Of a stretch of DNA of 64,000 nt, positions 46,562 through 59,887 are shown one piece after another (within the stretch, counting starts at the first letter, position 1; every line of letters begins with the position of its first letter). Under the pieces are notes generated by a model, which was given only the letters and a program-made list of their open reading frames with translations, had not been told where the DNA came from and ran no database searches. Source of the stretch: Diaporthe sp. PMI_573 (taxonomy: Eukaryota > Ascomycota > Sordariomycetes > Diaporthales > Diaporthaceae). Location of the stretch: the NCBI GenBank assembly GCA_021399435.1, contig JAJTUP010000004.1:186001-250000 (forward strand), in the 5' to 3' direction. The position numbers and the translations under genes are program-made.

Positions 46562-49500
46562 GGCTAAAATTTAATTCTCCTCTTACTACTTTTTCTTTAT
46601 ATAAATGCTTCCTGGCAATTATAAAAAGTTTCTTATTATGTGGTTGCTAAATTTTATGGCCTCTTAGGGTTAATCCTTAGCTAGCCTTATATAATTTTCT
46701 TAGGTTCTAGGTGTAGTCTTTAAGGTCTATTGTACGGCCTAAGGTATCTTGGTTCTATTTTAAGGGGTTCTAACCATATCTTAAGGTATCCTAGTTATAT
46801 TCTTATATATCCTAAAGTATCCTAGCTATGTCTTTTATACGTCCTAAAGTATCCTAGCTATATCTTTTATATATCCTAGGTCTATCCTGAGCCTGTCCTG
46901 GCTGTATCTTTTGTATATCCTGAAGCTATCTTGTAGCTATCCTAGGCCTATCTCCCTTCAGTCCTTAAGTTTTTATACGGCTATCTTGTAGCCTTTTCTT
47001 CTTATCCTTATACCTTCTAGTTAAGCACCTCTTCCTTTATTTCTCCTTATAATCATGCCATTATTCCTTCTGGCTAAGGCGTTTTATGTATATCTTTACC
47101 CTGATCTTTAAAGTGTTTATCGAGATTAGCTTTTTCAATGCTCTATTTAGTGCCTTCTTTATACAAGCATCAGCTGGGTTGTCCTTCCTATCGATCTACT
47201 ATACTTTAGAAATTTCTTTCTTTTTATACACTTCCCTTAATAATATGATATCAATTATTAGTCTCTTCTTATCTATTATGCCCAGCCTAACTAGATAATT
47301 ATACAATAATCTTAAATCTATATAGATAACAACTAAAATTCTTGGCATTCCCAGACAGGTTATAATCTAATTAAGTATTGTACTAAGTGCCATACCACTA
47401 TCAAATCCAGTTATCATTCCATATAGCTTACTTGCTAATATACTTTAAGTCACTCTTTTACACTTAGTTAAGCTCTAATAAATAATGTTTTTATAGATTT
47501 CAAAGTCCTCTCTTGTACGGCCAGCTTCCATTGCCAGTATAATAATAAATCCTAGCTATAAGCTAAGATCTATATTATTAGCAAAAGACCTGTCTGTAAA
47601 AATATAGAGCTTTACACATTTAAGGTCTAGTAGTATAAATATTATTCCTCTTTCAGGATTTTCTATTTACTACTTAATTCATACATTAAGTGCCTTTATA
47701 TCTTTCTTTTCAGAATCCTTAATTTATATGGTTATTAATAAGTTGTATACTGCTTCTAGTTAATATATTAAAGTAATATATATACCCTTTACATGCTGGG
47801 CGACATACTGTTAGGGTGTATCTTTGGCCTCTAGGTTAATTGAGACTAGGTTTGCTACTTGGTCCTTTTGTACAAAGGTAATGTTGTTCCTATTAAACTT
47901 AATCTTCCCTCTATTAAACTTAATTAGTTGTTTCGGCCCTAGGATTTGCTTATCCTTTACGCAGAACTTTCTGTTATATAGTTCCTCTTCTTCTTTTCTA
48001 AAGAATTAGGTAGTTGCAAAGCTAAAGGTATTATCTATCTACATCCCAGTAATTCTAAAGTTGTGTGGTCTATTTATAGTAAACAACAAGCATGGATTGT
48101 ATATAGAAACCTTTATTCCTAGGGTCTCAGTATGGTATATATAGTATGTCTTGTATTAGTGTAATCCTGAATCAGCAAGACTGTATAATGGTTTCTAAAT
48201 TAAGAGGATTGTCCCTAGTAGATATTTGTCGTATAGCTCTGCAGGCAATTCTGCTAGGATTATATATATAAGAGGGTTATGTGATTGTGTGTAGGCTTGG
48301 GTGATATTCCTTAATTTACCTTGGCAGTTAAATTGTTGTATAAGGGTAGGTCTTAGTATAAGAACCAGCTTCTGGCTTATTCTCTGAATTATAGGGGCTT
48401 GGATTAGAATTGCTTCCTTTTCTAAGTCTTTATACCTTTGTACAACCAGTCTGGACTTTTCCATTAGCTTGGTTAACTTATTCTTTACTTTTTATACTAT
48501 CTTTATCTTGAAGATTTAAAGGCTATTATATTATTTTAGGTTATACCAAATGAATTAAAAGACATCTTTACTAGCCAGAGTATCTATTTCTAGTATGTCT
48601 GACTCTTTAAATGGCCTTCTAAGAGTAGTGATAATATTATCTTAGTATAGTTTAACTGCCAAATTGTACAAGTCTTTCTCTTTCTGGGTAAGGAAAATGC
48701 TTGGCAACTACTGTATATATGTAATAAATGTTAGTTGTATAGCAGCCTTGCGGGAGCATCTTCTTTTCCTTAGTTAAATAGCTTGTACGGTAGCCTTTCT
48801 TAGTTGTCTCCTTTTTCTTGGCTAGGGTTATTCTTATACAATAAGCTGAAGAGTATCTAATTTATCTTGGGGTATGGCTTCTACTATATGGTAATATAGC
48901 TTAATATATGTTGCCTATACTTAAATTAGTCCATTTGTTGTACCTACTGTGATTATATATCTCTTGATACTGTCGACTTTATATAGTTCTTTCTACCCCT
49001 TATTTTCTTTCTAGATCAGGACATTACTCTGAATTGGTAGAGATAGGGTAGATTGGAGGTTCGGGCTATTTCTAGTGTTAATTACATGGTTAACTTCTAC
49101 CTTGGCTCGAATTATATATAGTATCTTCATTACTTTCTAAACTACTAATGCTTATTGTGTAATATTTAGTAAGGATGGCGAGTTTTGTAATATTTATGGG
49201 TATGCTCTAAAAACTAGAAGTATTGGTATAATGCTATTTAGTTTCACAGTATTGTTTAGTGCCTTTACGGCTATCTATAGGAGTATTTTATTGTCTATAT
49301 AGTAGCCAATCTTAGTCTTTAGAATTTTAAAAGCTCTTCTTAGGGGGCTGTATGAGTATTTAACTTTGCCTAAAGCCTAGTATGCCTCTATAAGTATCTC
49401 TTTGTATATACTTCCTATAATCTTTGTATTGTTTCGGAATTTCTTTAAGGCAAAGTTGGTTCCCAGATTATATATGATGTAGTTTGGCGGACCAATATAC

Positions 49501-52421
49501 GTATAGATCTAGCACTTGTATAGTGTATTCTAGGTGTCTTATATGGAGAGAGAGTTAAGAAATATAGCTATTTGAAAGCTTGTGTCTAAGTTGATTATAT
49601 AAAGTGTATTTCTTTTACCTAGGTGTATGATGTTAATAACTACTTTGTAGTTAAAGTGGCTTTTGTCTTTGATTAAGAACTTGAATCTCTTTGGTGATGG
49701 ATTGTATAGCTGGTAGAAGTGGCAGAACTTTTAAATCTTCTCTAGAATTGCCTCTTTAATATTATTGTGCCCTGTATTTTTCAACAGCTTGTATAGTCTG
49801 TCTGTATGGGGGTGCCTAAATTGTCTGTGGAGTTTTTTAAGCTGTGGCTTTGTGAGAAATACCCTAGCCTCTGTATGGCTTGTATTAAAGAATGTATGTC
49901 TCTATTTCCTAACTACCGGGATGGTTGTATCCCTTTGTATAATGATGTCTGATAGGTTGTTAAAGTATGCCTTTAGCCTATCTGCGTTGTATAGGGAAAA
50001 AAGAAAGGGGGTTAATATATTTAGGATGTAATATATAATACTTCCTAGCTGGTTTACAATATTGATTATACTAATTGCTGAGATAGTATTATTATTCCTA
50101 AATTTGACTTTAGCTGTATCTGTACTCTATCTAATCTTTATACCTGGGTTCTTATAAATATAGGCTAATATTTGTAGCATCCCTACTGTAGAGAACTTGG
50201 CAGCTCTTGTATCTTAGAGCTCCCCCTGATATTTTATACTATATGGGTTATGGAGTATGAATTAACTTGCTTTAGTTATTTTTAGGGCTGTGTAGATATC
50301 TTTCCCGGTTATATAGTAGATAAATGCAAAATCTACTAGGTTTTGTTGGGGAATAGCCTTGTTGTCTGTATTCTATAGGTTAAATAGTGAGTTTTCTACT
50401 TTGTGTAGTAGATCCTCCCCTTTGTATTCAAATAAGTAGGTAGCGAATTTCTCCTCTTCTAAAATAGGTTCTTGCTTAAAGTCTTTATATGCCTAGAGGT
50501 ATTGTTTTTGTGCGTCTATCCTTTTCTTATCTATATAGTTTATAGACTAGTATCCTTTCTTCTTATATATAAAGCATTTTATTGCCTTGGCTATTATACG
50601 ATATAGTCTAAAGGGTTGTTATATAGATTGACTTTAGGTTGGTCTTAGCCTAAAAGGGGTTTGTATTGAGGATTGGTAGTTATTTGGCCGAAAAGAGGTT
50701 TGTAGTATAGATTGGTAGTTGTACAAAGTCCTTTGGCGATTCTTAAAGTTTAAGCTATATTGTCTATCTACAAAATTAATTCTAGCCTCTTTGTATAACA
50801 TAAATTATTGAATAGAGTTTCTTTCTATAGCTACTTGTAGTGCTGTGCAAAGATCTGCAAATAGGGCCTTGCATGTAGGCTTCTGGTTCATCATAGCTGG
50901 TTCCAACTCTGGTACCGCGCGGCATGCTCTGACTACTGTTGTATAGAGTGCTATTTTGCCCTAATATCCCTCTCCTAAGGCTCTTTATACAAGCTATAGC
51001 TTATCTAAGAGGGTTTCTAAGACCTTTGGTAAGGTTTTATCTAGGTTTTCTTTCCTTATTTATATAAATAACAAGGTTGTCCAGTCTGCTTAGTACTGGC
51101 TGTAGTTCATTGTGGTGTTAAAGTGTGTATCTATAAGGTTATATACTTTGTCCTACCTCTTATCTGGTCCAATGTGGTATATATAAAAGTCTTCTATGCG
51201 ACTAGAGAGGATATCTGGGAAGACTATATAGTATTAATCTTTAGTGATTTGTAGCTGTCTGTAATAACTAATAAAGATCTGTACCTTGTTGTATAATAGG
51301 TTGTAGGGCTTGTCGGTATAGTTCCTGTCTTTTCTCTACCCTTTCTGGAAGATAGATACTTATTGAGAGTCTATTGGCCTATTGTGGATAATTTGTGTTG
51401 GAGGTAGATTATATGGTGCATTATCTATATAGACTAAATATGCTGTGAGTACTATACTATGTTGTTGTGGAAAATTGCCTACCTCTTGTATGTATCTTGT
51501 TCCTAGGGGTGTTTGTTACGCGGCTTGTGTTTTAACGGTAGGTACTTAAAGGTTTTGTAATGTTTTGTGTAACTACATTTAGGGCAGTGGTTTGATTGTC
51601 TGTTGTATATGGATTGGCTCTGGCGCTTATAGTGGGTAGTCTTTTGCTGCCTTCTCTGCCTTGATAAGTCGTAGAATCCGACTAGTATAGGGACCTCTTA
51701 ATATTGGGATTCCTCTTGCCTTGAGGAGATTTAGGAGTACTTTCTTAAATATATGGTTTACTTTATTAAATTAGTAGGAAGTCTACTCTTTAAAGTTGTT
51801 GACTAGAGACTCTAATATATTAGCCTTGCTTAGGTCTAGATAAATAATATCTATTATAACCTGTGTAAAGTATATATTAATCTAGATATTGTTTGGTGGG
51901 GCATCTAGGTCGATATCTAGGTCCTAGTACCTTGGATTTATCGTACTTTACTATACTTTTAGCTATATTATGCTTTCTGCGCTTATCTTTTTGTATGTTA
52001 CTTGGTTGTAGCTATTTAAGCCTGTTGTTATAGCCAAAGCTAATAGTTCTGGTATATTGAAGGATAATATCTTATATAGTGTTTTGTTAGCTTGTTTACG
52101 CAATGTCTTCTTTGTTGTGCAGTGGCACATATGGCTCTTTTCTAGTTATATAAGGTCTTGGCTACAGATATCTCCTATCTAGCGTTTAATATAGCAGTTT
52201 TGATTTATATGATTTTGAGAAGATTTTGTCTTCTAGAGGTGTTTTCTTCCTTTCTAACTAGCGGGGAGGTTGAGATAGCCTCTAGGCTCTTAGCATAAGC
52301 GTGTAATTCTAGTTACTTCTATGTCCCGTCTGGTATTCTATAGCTGTAACTATGGAGTTATACCGGTATTTGTCTCTTTACTCTTGCTAATCTATAATTA
52401 CACCAAGTAATTACTAATTAG
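46562..52421 (-). pseudogene. Copia element B gag-pol, RIP-inactivated
   Basis: Minus-strand order from the right: gag (about 52300-50600), zinc-knuckle-like region around 50600-50500 with KKRIDAQKQYL after it, gag-pre-integrase LHRQFRHPHTDRLYKLLKNTGH (about 49840-49775), integrase (about 49650-49000, LGTNFALKKFR), and RT at 48464-48195 with GKLRNITQAYTQSHNPL and LAELPAEL, followed by KPLYSLADSGLH. These are diagnostic of fungal Ty1/Copia elements. Stops are nearly all TAG or TAA. RNase H should lie near 47300-46960 but is poorly preserved. Confidence 0.8.
46740..46940. repeat. degenerate tandem repeats in the 3' part of element B
   Basis: Four to five imperfect units of roughly 33 bases built around TATCCTAGCTAT and TCTTTTATA. 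They lie between the Copia RT region and the C1 insertion. Period and ends are approximate. Confidence 0.6.
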
Positions 52422-52602
52422 TATTGAATAGCCTTTACTATATGGCGTAATGTATATATATACATATTTGTGTAATTGCTTCTGAATTTGTTAATGTCTG
52501 TCTAAACTATAAAATAAGCAGGGAAGCTTACACGTAGACCTCTTAGGTCTATATATACTCCCTTGCTAGATTAGTTATCCTCCCTAGCTAATATGGCTAT
52601 AT
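52422..52602 (-). repeat. right (5') LTR of Copia element B, first part
   Basis: 181 of 208 bp. Begins TATTGAATAGCC (mutated TGTTGAAT) and is cut by C2 after TATAT; the last 27 bp are at 58934-58960. Confidence 0.9.
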
Positions 52603-53084
52603 TGTTATAAACAGCCTCCTTCAGACCCCCAGACCCCTTCAGCCTCCTTCAGCCCCTTCAAAGCCCTTCCAGCCTCCCTCAACCCCTATCCACCTCCTTC
52701 AAAAAGAATAGGCTATCTATACAAGCCTCTAGATATAAGTAGAGAAACCAGCTAGCCTAGCTTAGCAGAATCTTCTTATCAGAGTTATCCCTTCCACCCT
52801 TTCCATTTCTCTTTCTAGCCCCTGTTTTTCTCAAGTCATTATTCTCTCCATCAGAGGGATATACCTCTCCAAAGGTCTGAACCTTCTATGTATATATACC
52901 TAGCCTTTTCCTCTTAGATAGATAGTTAGTTCTTCAGTCAGATCAACTTTTTCCCTCCTACACCTAGCTTACCTCCTCCTTCCTTAAATTTATTCTCTGT
53001 AAGGTGTTGAAGAATATCTTGACTACAGCCTTACTATATCCCTCTACCCTTAGCCCTCTACCCTTAATCTAGGTGTTTTTAATA
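52603..53084 (+). repeat. 5' LTR of C2 (482 bp)
   Basis: Begins TGTTATAAAC, ends TTTTTAATA (mutated AACA). Confidence 0.9.
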
Positions 53085-53139
53085 GCTTAATCTAACTCCC
53101 CTATCTTCCCACCTCTTTTCATCCCCTCTTGGTTTCCAC

Positions 53140-56100
53140 GATAACTTTAGACTAGTAGACCCTTTTTGATTTCCTCCCCTCTATCCCTAGGGATTTTGTA
53201 GGAATTAATCCACCACTACCTTCTAGAATCTCTAGCCTTTAGATTACCCTTATCCTCTCTACCTTCTCTCAAGGAGGCTAGTCTACCTCCCAGACTTCTA
53301 TTCAGGGCCCTATCTTTCCTGAAGATATAGATAGTCTAGGTAGGGTAGTTCTCTTCACGTTCTATACTCTAGGATAAAGAATTACCTAGAAGGAAATCTT
53401 TCCTTTAGCTTCCGCCTCCTTCTTATCCCAGCCACCCTCTCAGCCCTCAGTTCCTCGCCTCTTACCTCCTAACCCCTATTTAGGGGGTAAAGAAAAATTT
53501 AGATTTTTTACTACCTAACTATAACTAGTCTTTTCTTCAGACCTATTTCGCTTCTTAGTAGATTTAGCTAAAATAGCCTATTTAGCCTCCTTCCTCCGAG
53601 ATTCAGCCCTTTCTTAGTTCTCCCCCTACCTTAACCTTTCTACTAGCCTCTCTAATTTTATTACCTATTCGGAATTCTTCTCAGCCCTTCAAGCTACCTT
53701 TAACAACCTAGATACCCTCGGTACTACTAAAAGAGACCTATGGGCTCTAAAACAAGAAACCTTATACTCAGCCTATTATTCAAAATTCATCCCCCTTGTC
53801 TCTATTCTTGGCTAGACCTCCAATATAGTAAAAATTACTCACTTCCGTAGAGGTCTAAAAGAGAACCTTAAAGACCTCCTAGTTAGCCAAGACATACCTC
53901 TAGATTTTTCTTCTTACACGAATAAGTATATTTCTCTAGATAACAACCTTTTTACCCACTAGAAGGAAAAGAAAAAATCCCAGCCTCTGATTCCAGCCCC
54001 TACCCCTACTACCCAGCTAGCTATTCACCCAGCTACTCCTATCTTAACCTCAGGCCTTATGGAACTGGATTTAGCCTAGAGGAAGGCCTTTCGAAGGGCT
54101 AATAATCTCTGTACCTACTATGGCCAGCCAGGCCACTTTGTTCAAGACTATCCCTACCCTGGAAGAAAGAAATTCACTCCTACCTCTACCACCACCACTC
54201 TTTCTATATTACCTAATTCAACCCCTACTTCTTCAGCCCTAGTACCCTATTCAGGAAAAAAAAGCAGGTAGTTAGCCTATAGCCTAATTTACCTGCTCCT
54301 ACTAGCTGTCGGAATTTTTATTCACCCTTAGAATTTAAACCAACTTCGCTATAGTCACCACCCGTCTCACAACCTACTCTACATTTTACCTCAGACTTCT
54401 CGCCTTCCTACAAGCTGCCCTTAGTTAAAGATTCAATTAATAACGATACTAAAAAATACTCTGAAAAATCTAGTATTTTTAACCCCAAGGACGACCCTAA
54501 CCCCGATGGATTAGTGGAGGAATCTAATAAACTACTTTTGACCTAATGTATAGGGACAGGACCCCCTAAAGGGCCCCTAGAACCCCCTACAGCTAGCCCA
54601 CTAAACCCCCTAGACACCCCTGCCACCAGCCCACTAGGGCCCCCTAGCTTTCAGCCCTTCAGCCCACTAGGGCCCCCTAGCCCTTCGACCCCTATTTAGA
54701 CTTAGACTTCGCCCCTTACTTTAGCCCCTATTTCACCCGTTTTTCAACCTATCCCAACCCCGATTTCAACCCACTATATTCACTCTTTAGACCTTAAAAA
54801 TAAGGCCCCTCTCATCCTCCCAGCTACTCTCTCCAGCACTCCTGGATTAATAATAATTAATTTAGGAGCTACTTCTTGTTTTATCAACTTTAACTTCGCC
54901 CTCGCCCAAGGGTACCCCCTTTGGAAGAAAACTCGCCCTAAAGCTCTATTAGTAGTAGATAGAAGGGAGTCTTCTACTAGAGATATTCTCTATAAAGTCG
55001 ATATTTACCTCCAGATCAACCAGTACCTTAAAACTTCTATTTTTCAAGTTATAAAAATCTCTAGTTACCTAGCTATTCTAGGGTATTCTTAGCTTTCCTA
55101 CCATAACCCTATTATAGACTAGAAGACCAGCTCGATCTCTTTTACCTTAGATATTTACTAGCTTTCTTGTTTACCTACTCGTTCTTTACCTTTAGCTTTA
55201 ACTATTTAGCCTTTACCTCTAGCCTCGACTTCGCCCTTCTCAGCCAACAACCCTGTAGTAGCGAGAATTTCTAGTACAGCCCTTTTTCGATTCGCTAAAC
55301 AGGATAAGGCCCAGATCTATAGGGTCTCTATTCAAGAAATTAAGAACCACCTAGCTTCTAAAGGAAACGAAGAATCCCCTAAAGAAGAAGAGGAATTTCT
55401 TTAGTTAAAGATACCTAACTAATTTCACGACCTTCTCCCTCTTTTTCAAAAAAGGGACACCAAAAGGCTCCCTCCCTATAGGGGCACGCTCGACTACCCT
55501 ATAGAACTTAAAGAAGGAAAATCAACTCCCTTTAGCCCCCTATACCCTATGTCAGATCTCGAGCTCTAGGCTCTCTAAGTCTATTTAGACAACAACCTGA
55601 AAAAGGGCTATATTAAGCCATCTTCATCATCTACCACCTTACCTGTCCTCTTTATTTGAAAGCTAGGAGGTGGACTTCGCTTTTGTGTCGACTATAGGGC
55701 CCTAAATGCTATAACTAGGCATAATAAGACCCCCTTACCCTTAATAGACAACTCTCTTCAATAGCTCTCTAGAGCTAAAATCTTTTCTTACCTAGATCTT
55801 TGCTAGGGTTTTAACTAGATTCGAATTCACCAGGGCGACGAACCCCTTATAGCCTTCTATACTAGATACAGCCTTTTTAAATATATAGTAATGCCCTTCA
55901 GGCTAACTAATGCCCCAGCCGTCTTTTAGTCTTTCATTAATTACGTTTTAAGAGAATTTCTTAATATCTTTGTAGTTATCTATATAGACGATATCCTTAT
56001 TTTCTCGAATTCAGAAAAGGAACACTCCCAGCACCTTCGAGCCATCCTTGAGAAATTAGCCGAGGCCAGCTTGTTTATTAAAGGTGAAAAGTATGAATTT

Positions 56101-58360
56101 TTCACTACTTTGACTACCTTCCTTGGTTTTGTTATTTCTCTGGAAGGGATTTCTATGGATTCGACTAAGGTAGCTACTATTCGAGACTGGAAGGCCCCTT
56201 CTTTAGTTAAAGAACTTTAGTCATTCCTTGGATTCGCTAATTTCTACTGAAGATTTATTCAAAAATATTCGCTCGTCTACCAACCTTTATTTTTATTACT
56301 TCGAAAATCCCAGCCCTTCTTTTAAGACCCCCCCCAGCAAAAAGCCTTTAAAGCCCTAAAGGAGCTATTTACTTCAGAACCTATTCTTCGCCATTTCAAT
56401 CCTACCCTTAACTCTATTCTCAAAACCAACTCCTTAGATAACGTTATTTCAGCTATCTTTTCCTAAAAGGTGCCCTATAATGGAAAGCACCTCTTACACC
56501 CTATTGCCTATAGATCCCGAAAGCTTACCTAAGCTGAAGAGAACTATGGGATAGGGGATAAAGAGATGCTAGCTATTATAGATGCCTTATCTGAATACTA
56601 TTTATATACTAAGTCTCTTATTAAACCCCTTATAGTTCTTATAGACCATTCAAATCTATCTACCTTTACTTCAAAAAAAGTCTTGAATAGACGACAGGCC
56701 CAGTAGGCTAATAAGCTCTCTAGCATGAATTTTATTATTTCTTTTCACCCAAGGGAGTTAAATACTTAAGCCAATACCCTTACTCAAAGACCCCAAGACT
56801 AAAAGGGAGGCATAGTAGCTATAGCCTCTGAAAAAACTATTGTACTATCTAAAAAGATAGTATATCTAAGAGCTATAGCTACCTTAGCTACCCCTACTCT
56901 CTCGGAATTCGAATCTACCTTTAACCTTTTAACTATTTACTCAGCCCTTCCTTCAGACCCCTTTTTTAAGGAAATTTAATCACTACTTAAAAACCCTCTA
57001 AATTCAGCCCCTCAACACCTAGCTATAGATTTAGCTACTTACTCTATTCAAAATAGCCTCCTTCTTATTTAAAATCTGGTTTATATACTAGAGGGTGACC
57101 TAAGGAGATAGGTTATTTCTTCTCGATACTCCTACCTAGCTGCTAGCCACCCTAGTATTACCTCTACCTTCAAATTAATTACTCAGGATTTCTAGTAGCC
57201 TTCTATTCGAAAGACTATTCAGCAGTATATTCGAAATTACTCTATTTATTCTAGAATTAAGCCCTCCTGACTACCCCCCTTCAGCTTTCTAAAACCTTTA
57301 GAAATTCCTCAGAAACGCTAGACTTCTATTTCTATGGATCTAATTACTGGCCTACCCCTTTCGAATTCTTTCAACGCTATTATTGTTTTTATCGACCGAC
57401 TCTTAAAAATGAGCCATTTTGTACCCTGCAATACTACTCTAGATTCTAAAGGCTGGGCCCTATTATTTAGAGATAATATCTTTCATCTTCACAGTCTTCC
57501 TTCCGAATTTATCTCTAATCAAGGTTCTATTTTTATTTCTGAATTTTCTAAAGCCCTGTGTAGGTTACTCGGAATTAAGTAGAATTTTTCTACTATAAAC
57601 CACCCACAGTCTGATAGCCAAACAGAAGCTATTAATACCTTATTAGAATAATACCTTCGAGGGTACATATCTTATTAACAAGACGACTGGGTAGACTGGC
57701 TCTCTATGGCTGAATTTGCTTATAATAATTCTGTTTCTTTAGCAACCAAGATTTTACCTTTTTTTACCAACTACGGCTTTCACCCTCGTTTTGACTCCCT
57801 ACTTCCAGCCCTAGATTTAACCCTAGAAGAAGTAAAAGAATTTACTTCTTTGTTTTCAGACCTCGAGAATTTTATCTATTTAGAAATCCGCCTAGCTCAG
57901 GAAGCCTATTCTGAGTAGGCAAATAAAAGTCAATGATCTGCTCCGAATTTTGCTCTAGGCTCTTGAGTATAGCTACTTCGCCACCATATTCGCACTACTA
58001 GGCCTTCTCAAAAGCTCGATTTTAAACACTTAGGGCCCTTTAAGATATCTCAGAAAATCTCTCCCTATACCTATAAACTCAAGCTTCCCCCTAGTATAAA
58101 AATACACCTAGTTTTTCACGTTTCTCTACTTAAACCCCTAGCTAAAGATCCTTTCTTTAATTAAGTTATTCCTCCACCCCCCCCTATCGAGGTTAAAGGG
58201 GAAGAGGAATTCTAGGTAAAGGAAATTCTTGATTCTAGGATTAGAGGAAAGAAACGCTAGTTCTTAGTCAGCTAGGTAGGCTATGATACACCTACCTAGG
58301 AACCTTTGGAAAATATCTCTAAGACCAAGGCCTATTCAAAGTACCTAGCCCGGTACCCTC
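53140..58360 (+). pseudogene. C2 gag-pol with chromodomain, RIP-damaged
   Basis: Same order as C1 on the plus strand: gag (53140-54280) with a zinc knuckle near 54100-54170 whose Cys codons are partly changed to Tyr (CTYYGQPGHFVQDYP), protease near 54850-55090 with LGATSCFINF, RT near 55470-56220 with YIDD at 55981-55992, RNase H to about 56800, integrase 57334-57918 with SNQGSIFISEFSKA, and the chromodomain at about 58201-58352. Multiple TAG/TAA stops; C1 and C2 carry different sets of stops, so they were mutated separately. Confidence 0.88.
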
Positions 58361-58446
58361 ACCAGCCCTAGATATTTATTTGTTTATTTGTCCTTGTTTT
58401 TATTTTAAATCAGCTCGTGGAACTTACTTTAAAAAGGAGGGCCTAC

Positions 58447-58928
58447 TATTATAAACAGCCTCCTTCAGACCCCCAGACCCCTTTAGCCTTCTTTAGCCCC
58501 TTTAAAGCCCTTCCAGCCTCCCTTAGCCCTTATCCGCCTCCTTCAAAAAGAATAGGCTATCTATACAAGCCTCTAGATATAAGTAGAGAAACCAGCTAGC
58601 CTAGCTTGGTAGAATCTTCTTATCAGAGTTATCTCTTCCGCCCTTTCCATTTCTCTTTCTAGCCCCTGTTTTTCTCAAGTCATTATTCTCTCCATTAGAG
58701 GGATATACCTCTCTGAAGGTCCGAACCTTCTATGTATATATACCTAGCCTTTTCCTCTTAGATAAATAGTTAGTTCTTTAGTCAGATCAACTTTTTCCCT
58801 CCTACACCTAGCTTACCTCCTCCTTCCTTGAATTTATTCTCTGTGAGGTGTTGAAGAATATCTTGACTATAGCCTTACTATGTCCCTCTACCCTTAGCCC
58901 TCTGCCCTTAATCTAGGTGTTTTTAACA
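58447..58928 (+). repeat. 3' LTR of C2 (482 bp)
   Basis: Begins TATTATAAAC (mutated TGTTATAAAC) right after a purine-rich AAAAAGGAGGGCC tract, ends TTTTTAACA. Confidence 0.9.
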
Positions 58929-58933
58929 TATAT

Positions 58934-58960
58934 GCAATTAGCCTCAGTGTTATTCCAACA
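58934..58960 (-). repeat. right LTR of Copia element B, last 27 bp
   Basis: Continues the interrupted LTR beyond C2 and ends TATTCCAACA, followed by the TATAC duplication. Confidence 0.85.
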
Positions 58961-59193
58961 TATACATTATTATAAAATTTAGTAAAAAATTTAATAAACT
59001 AAAAACATACTATACTATACTAGACAAAGAATTTATAGTAATAATATATATATTTTAAAAATAGCAATACTACCTTATTAAAGCCAAGAAACAAATTAAA
59101 CTCTATATAGATTATAAAAACTTAATAATCTTTATAATAACTAAATAATTTAATAAAAGACAGGTTATATAGAATGGGTGGTAGTAATAGCGA
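58961..59193 (+). pseudogene. D1 RNase H, right remnant
   Basis: Resumes the D1 frame after element B: KFSKKFNKLKTYYTILDKEF, then YLIKAKKQIKLYIDYKNL and FNKRQ, the second half of a Gypsy RNase H. The match is lost near 59178, just before the D2 LTR. D1's integrase and 3' LTR are not in the window. Confidence 0.75.
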
Positions 59194-59685
59194 TGGCTAA
59201 AGTATAATGATCACACTAAACCTTTGTAGGGTTCAGTAGGTAACCTATAGGGTTTATGTTAGCAATACGGCGTAGAGGTAATACTTGACTGCTTAGTGTA
59301 AGACACGATGATTCTGCAAGTATGATTACTAGCTGTAAGGCTATCCAATTATTGGACTAAATACTTAGATTGACGACTAAAGAGTCTGTTCTATAAAAGC
59401 TATCTACTATGGTGATAACCATGTCCTTATATATTCCGACTCTTTAGTAGCTTGCTAGCTTACAAGGCAAGCTAGCGATTTATAGTATAAGGCTTGACAA
59501 TCTACTTGTCGAGTTGGCTTGCTGGGCTTGCAAGCAAGTATTGTAAGCCTGACCCTAATTTTGGGTCTTGGCTAATCTCGTAACTCTGCACCCTAGTGTG
59601 TAAGTTCCTGCAGCATGGCACCTAGTTCCGGTTCCTGGGGTTACCTAAATAGGTTCCCTAGGTGCCGTTATGTTAGTTTATAACA
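59194..59685 (-). repeat. 3' LTR of D2 (492 bp)
   Basis: On the minus strand begins TGTTATAAAC and ends TTTAGCCA. Same length as the D1 LTR and alignable throughout, but clearly less mutated. The minus-strand sequence just before it is purine-rich (AAGGAGGGAGATAA), the expected polypurine tract. Confidence 0.85.
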
Positions 59686-59887
59686 TTATCTCCCTCCTTG
59701 TATCCTTTGTCCTTAAAGGTTTGTCTATTCCCTTTCTATAGTATTATCTATCCTTTGGATTATACTTTCCTAATTTATTATATTAAATAAAGTTAAAAAC
59801 TCCCGGGTTTTAAAATCGTTCCGTCGTTTTAAGAAGACTGTCTAATGTAATTCTCTGTTAGAGTCTATTATTACAAACGCTGTTACC

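Larger units (their letters stand above)
52603..58928 (+). mobile_element. Gypsy chromovirus-type retrotransposon C2 (6.3 kb)
   Basis: Second copy of the C family, opposite in orientation to C1 and inserted in the right LTR of B. LTRs at 52603-53084 and 58447-58928, 482 bp each; target duplication TATAT at 52598-52602 and 58929-58933. Joining the flanks over one TATAT rebuilds the B LTR as seen in the left copy. Confidence 0.93.
38663..58960 (-). mobile_element. Copia retrotransposon B with two Gypsy insertions
   Basis: Bounded by 208-bp LTRs and a perfect 5-bp target duplication TATAC (38658-38662 and 58961-58965). Without C1 and C2 and their duplications it is about 7.6 kb. Coding domains run on the minus strand in Copia order (gag, integrase, RT) from right to left. 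It interrupts the RNase H frame of D1, which continues exactly across one copy of TATAC. Confidence 0.9.

Noticed and set aside
38663..58960. Element B read as a plus-strand element, because a TGGGGGTC after the left LTR could be a primer binding site and the antisense frame could be gag
   Set aside because: The RT, integrase and gag-pre-integrase domains are all clearly on the minus strand; the plus frame is therefore treated as antisense.
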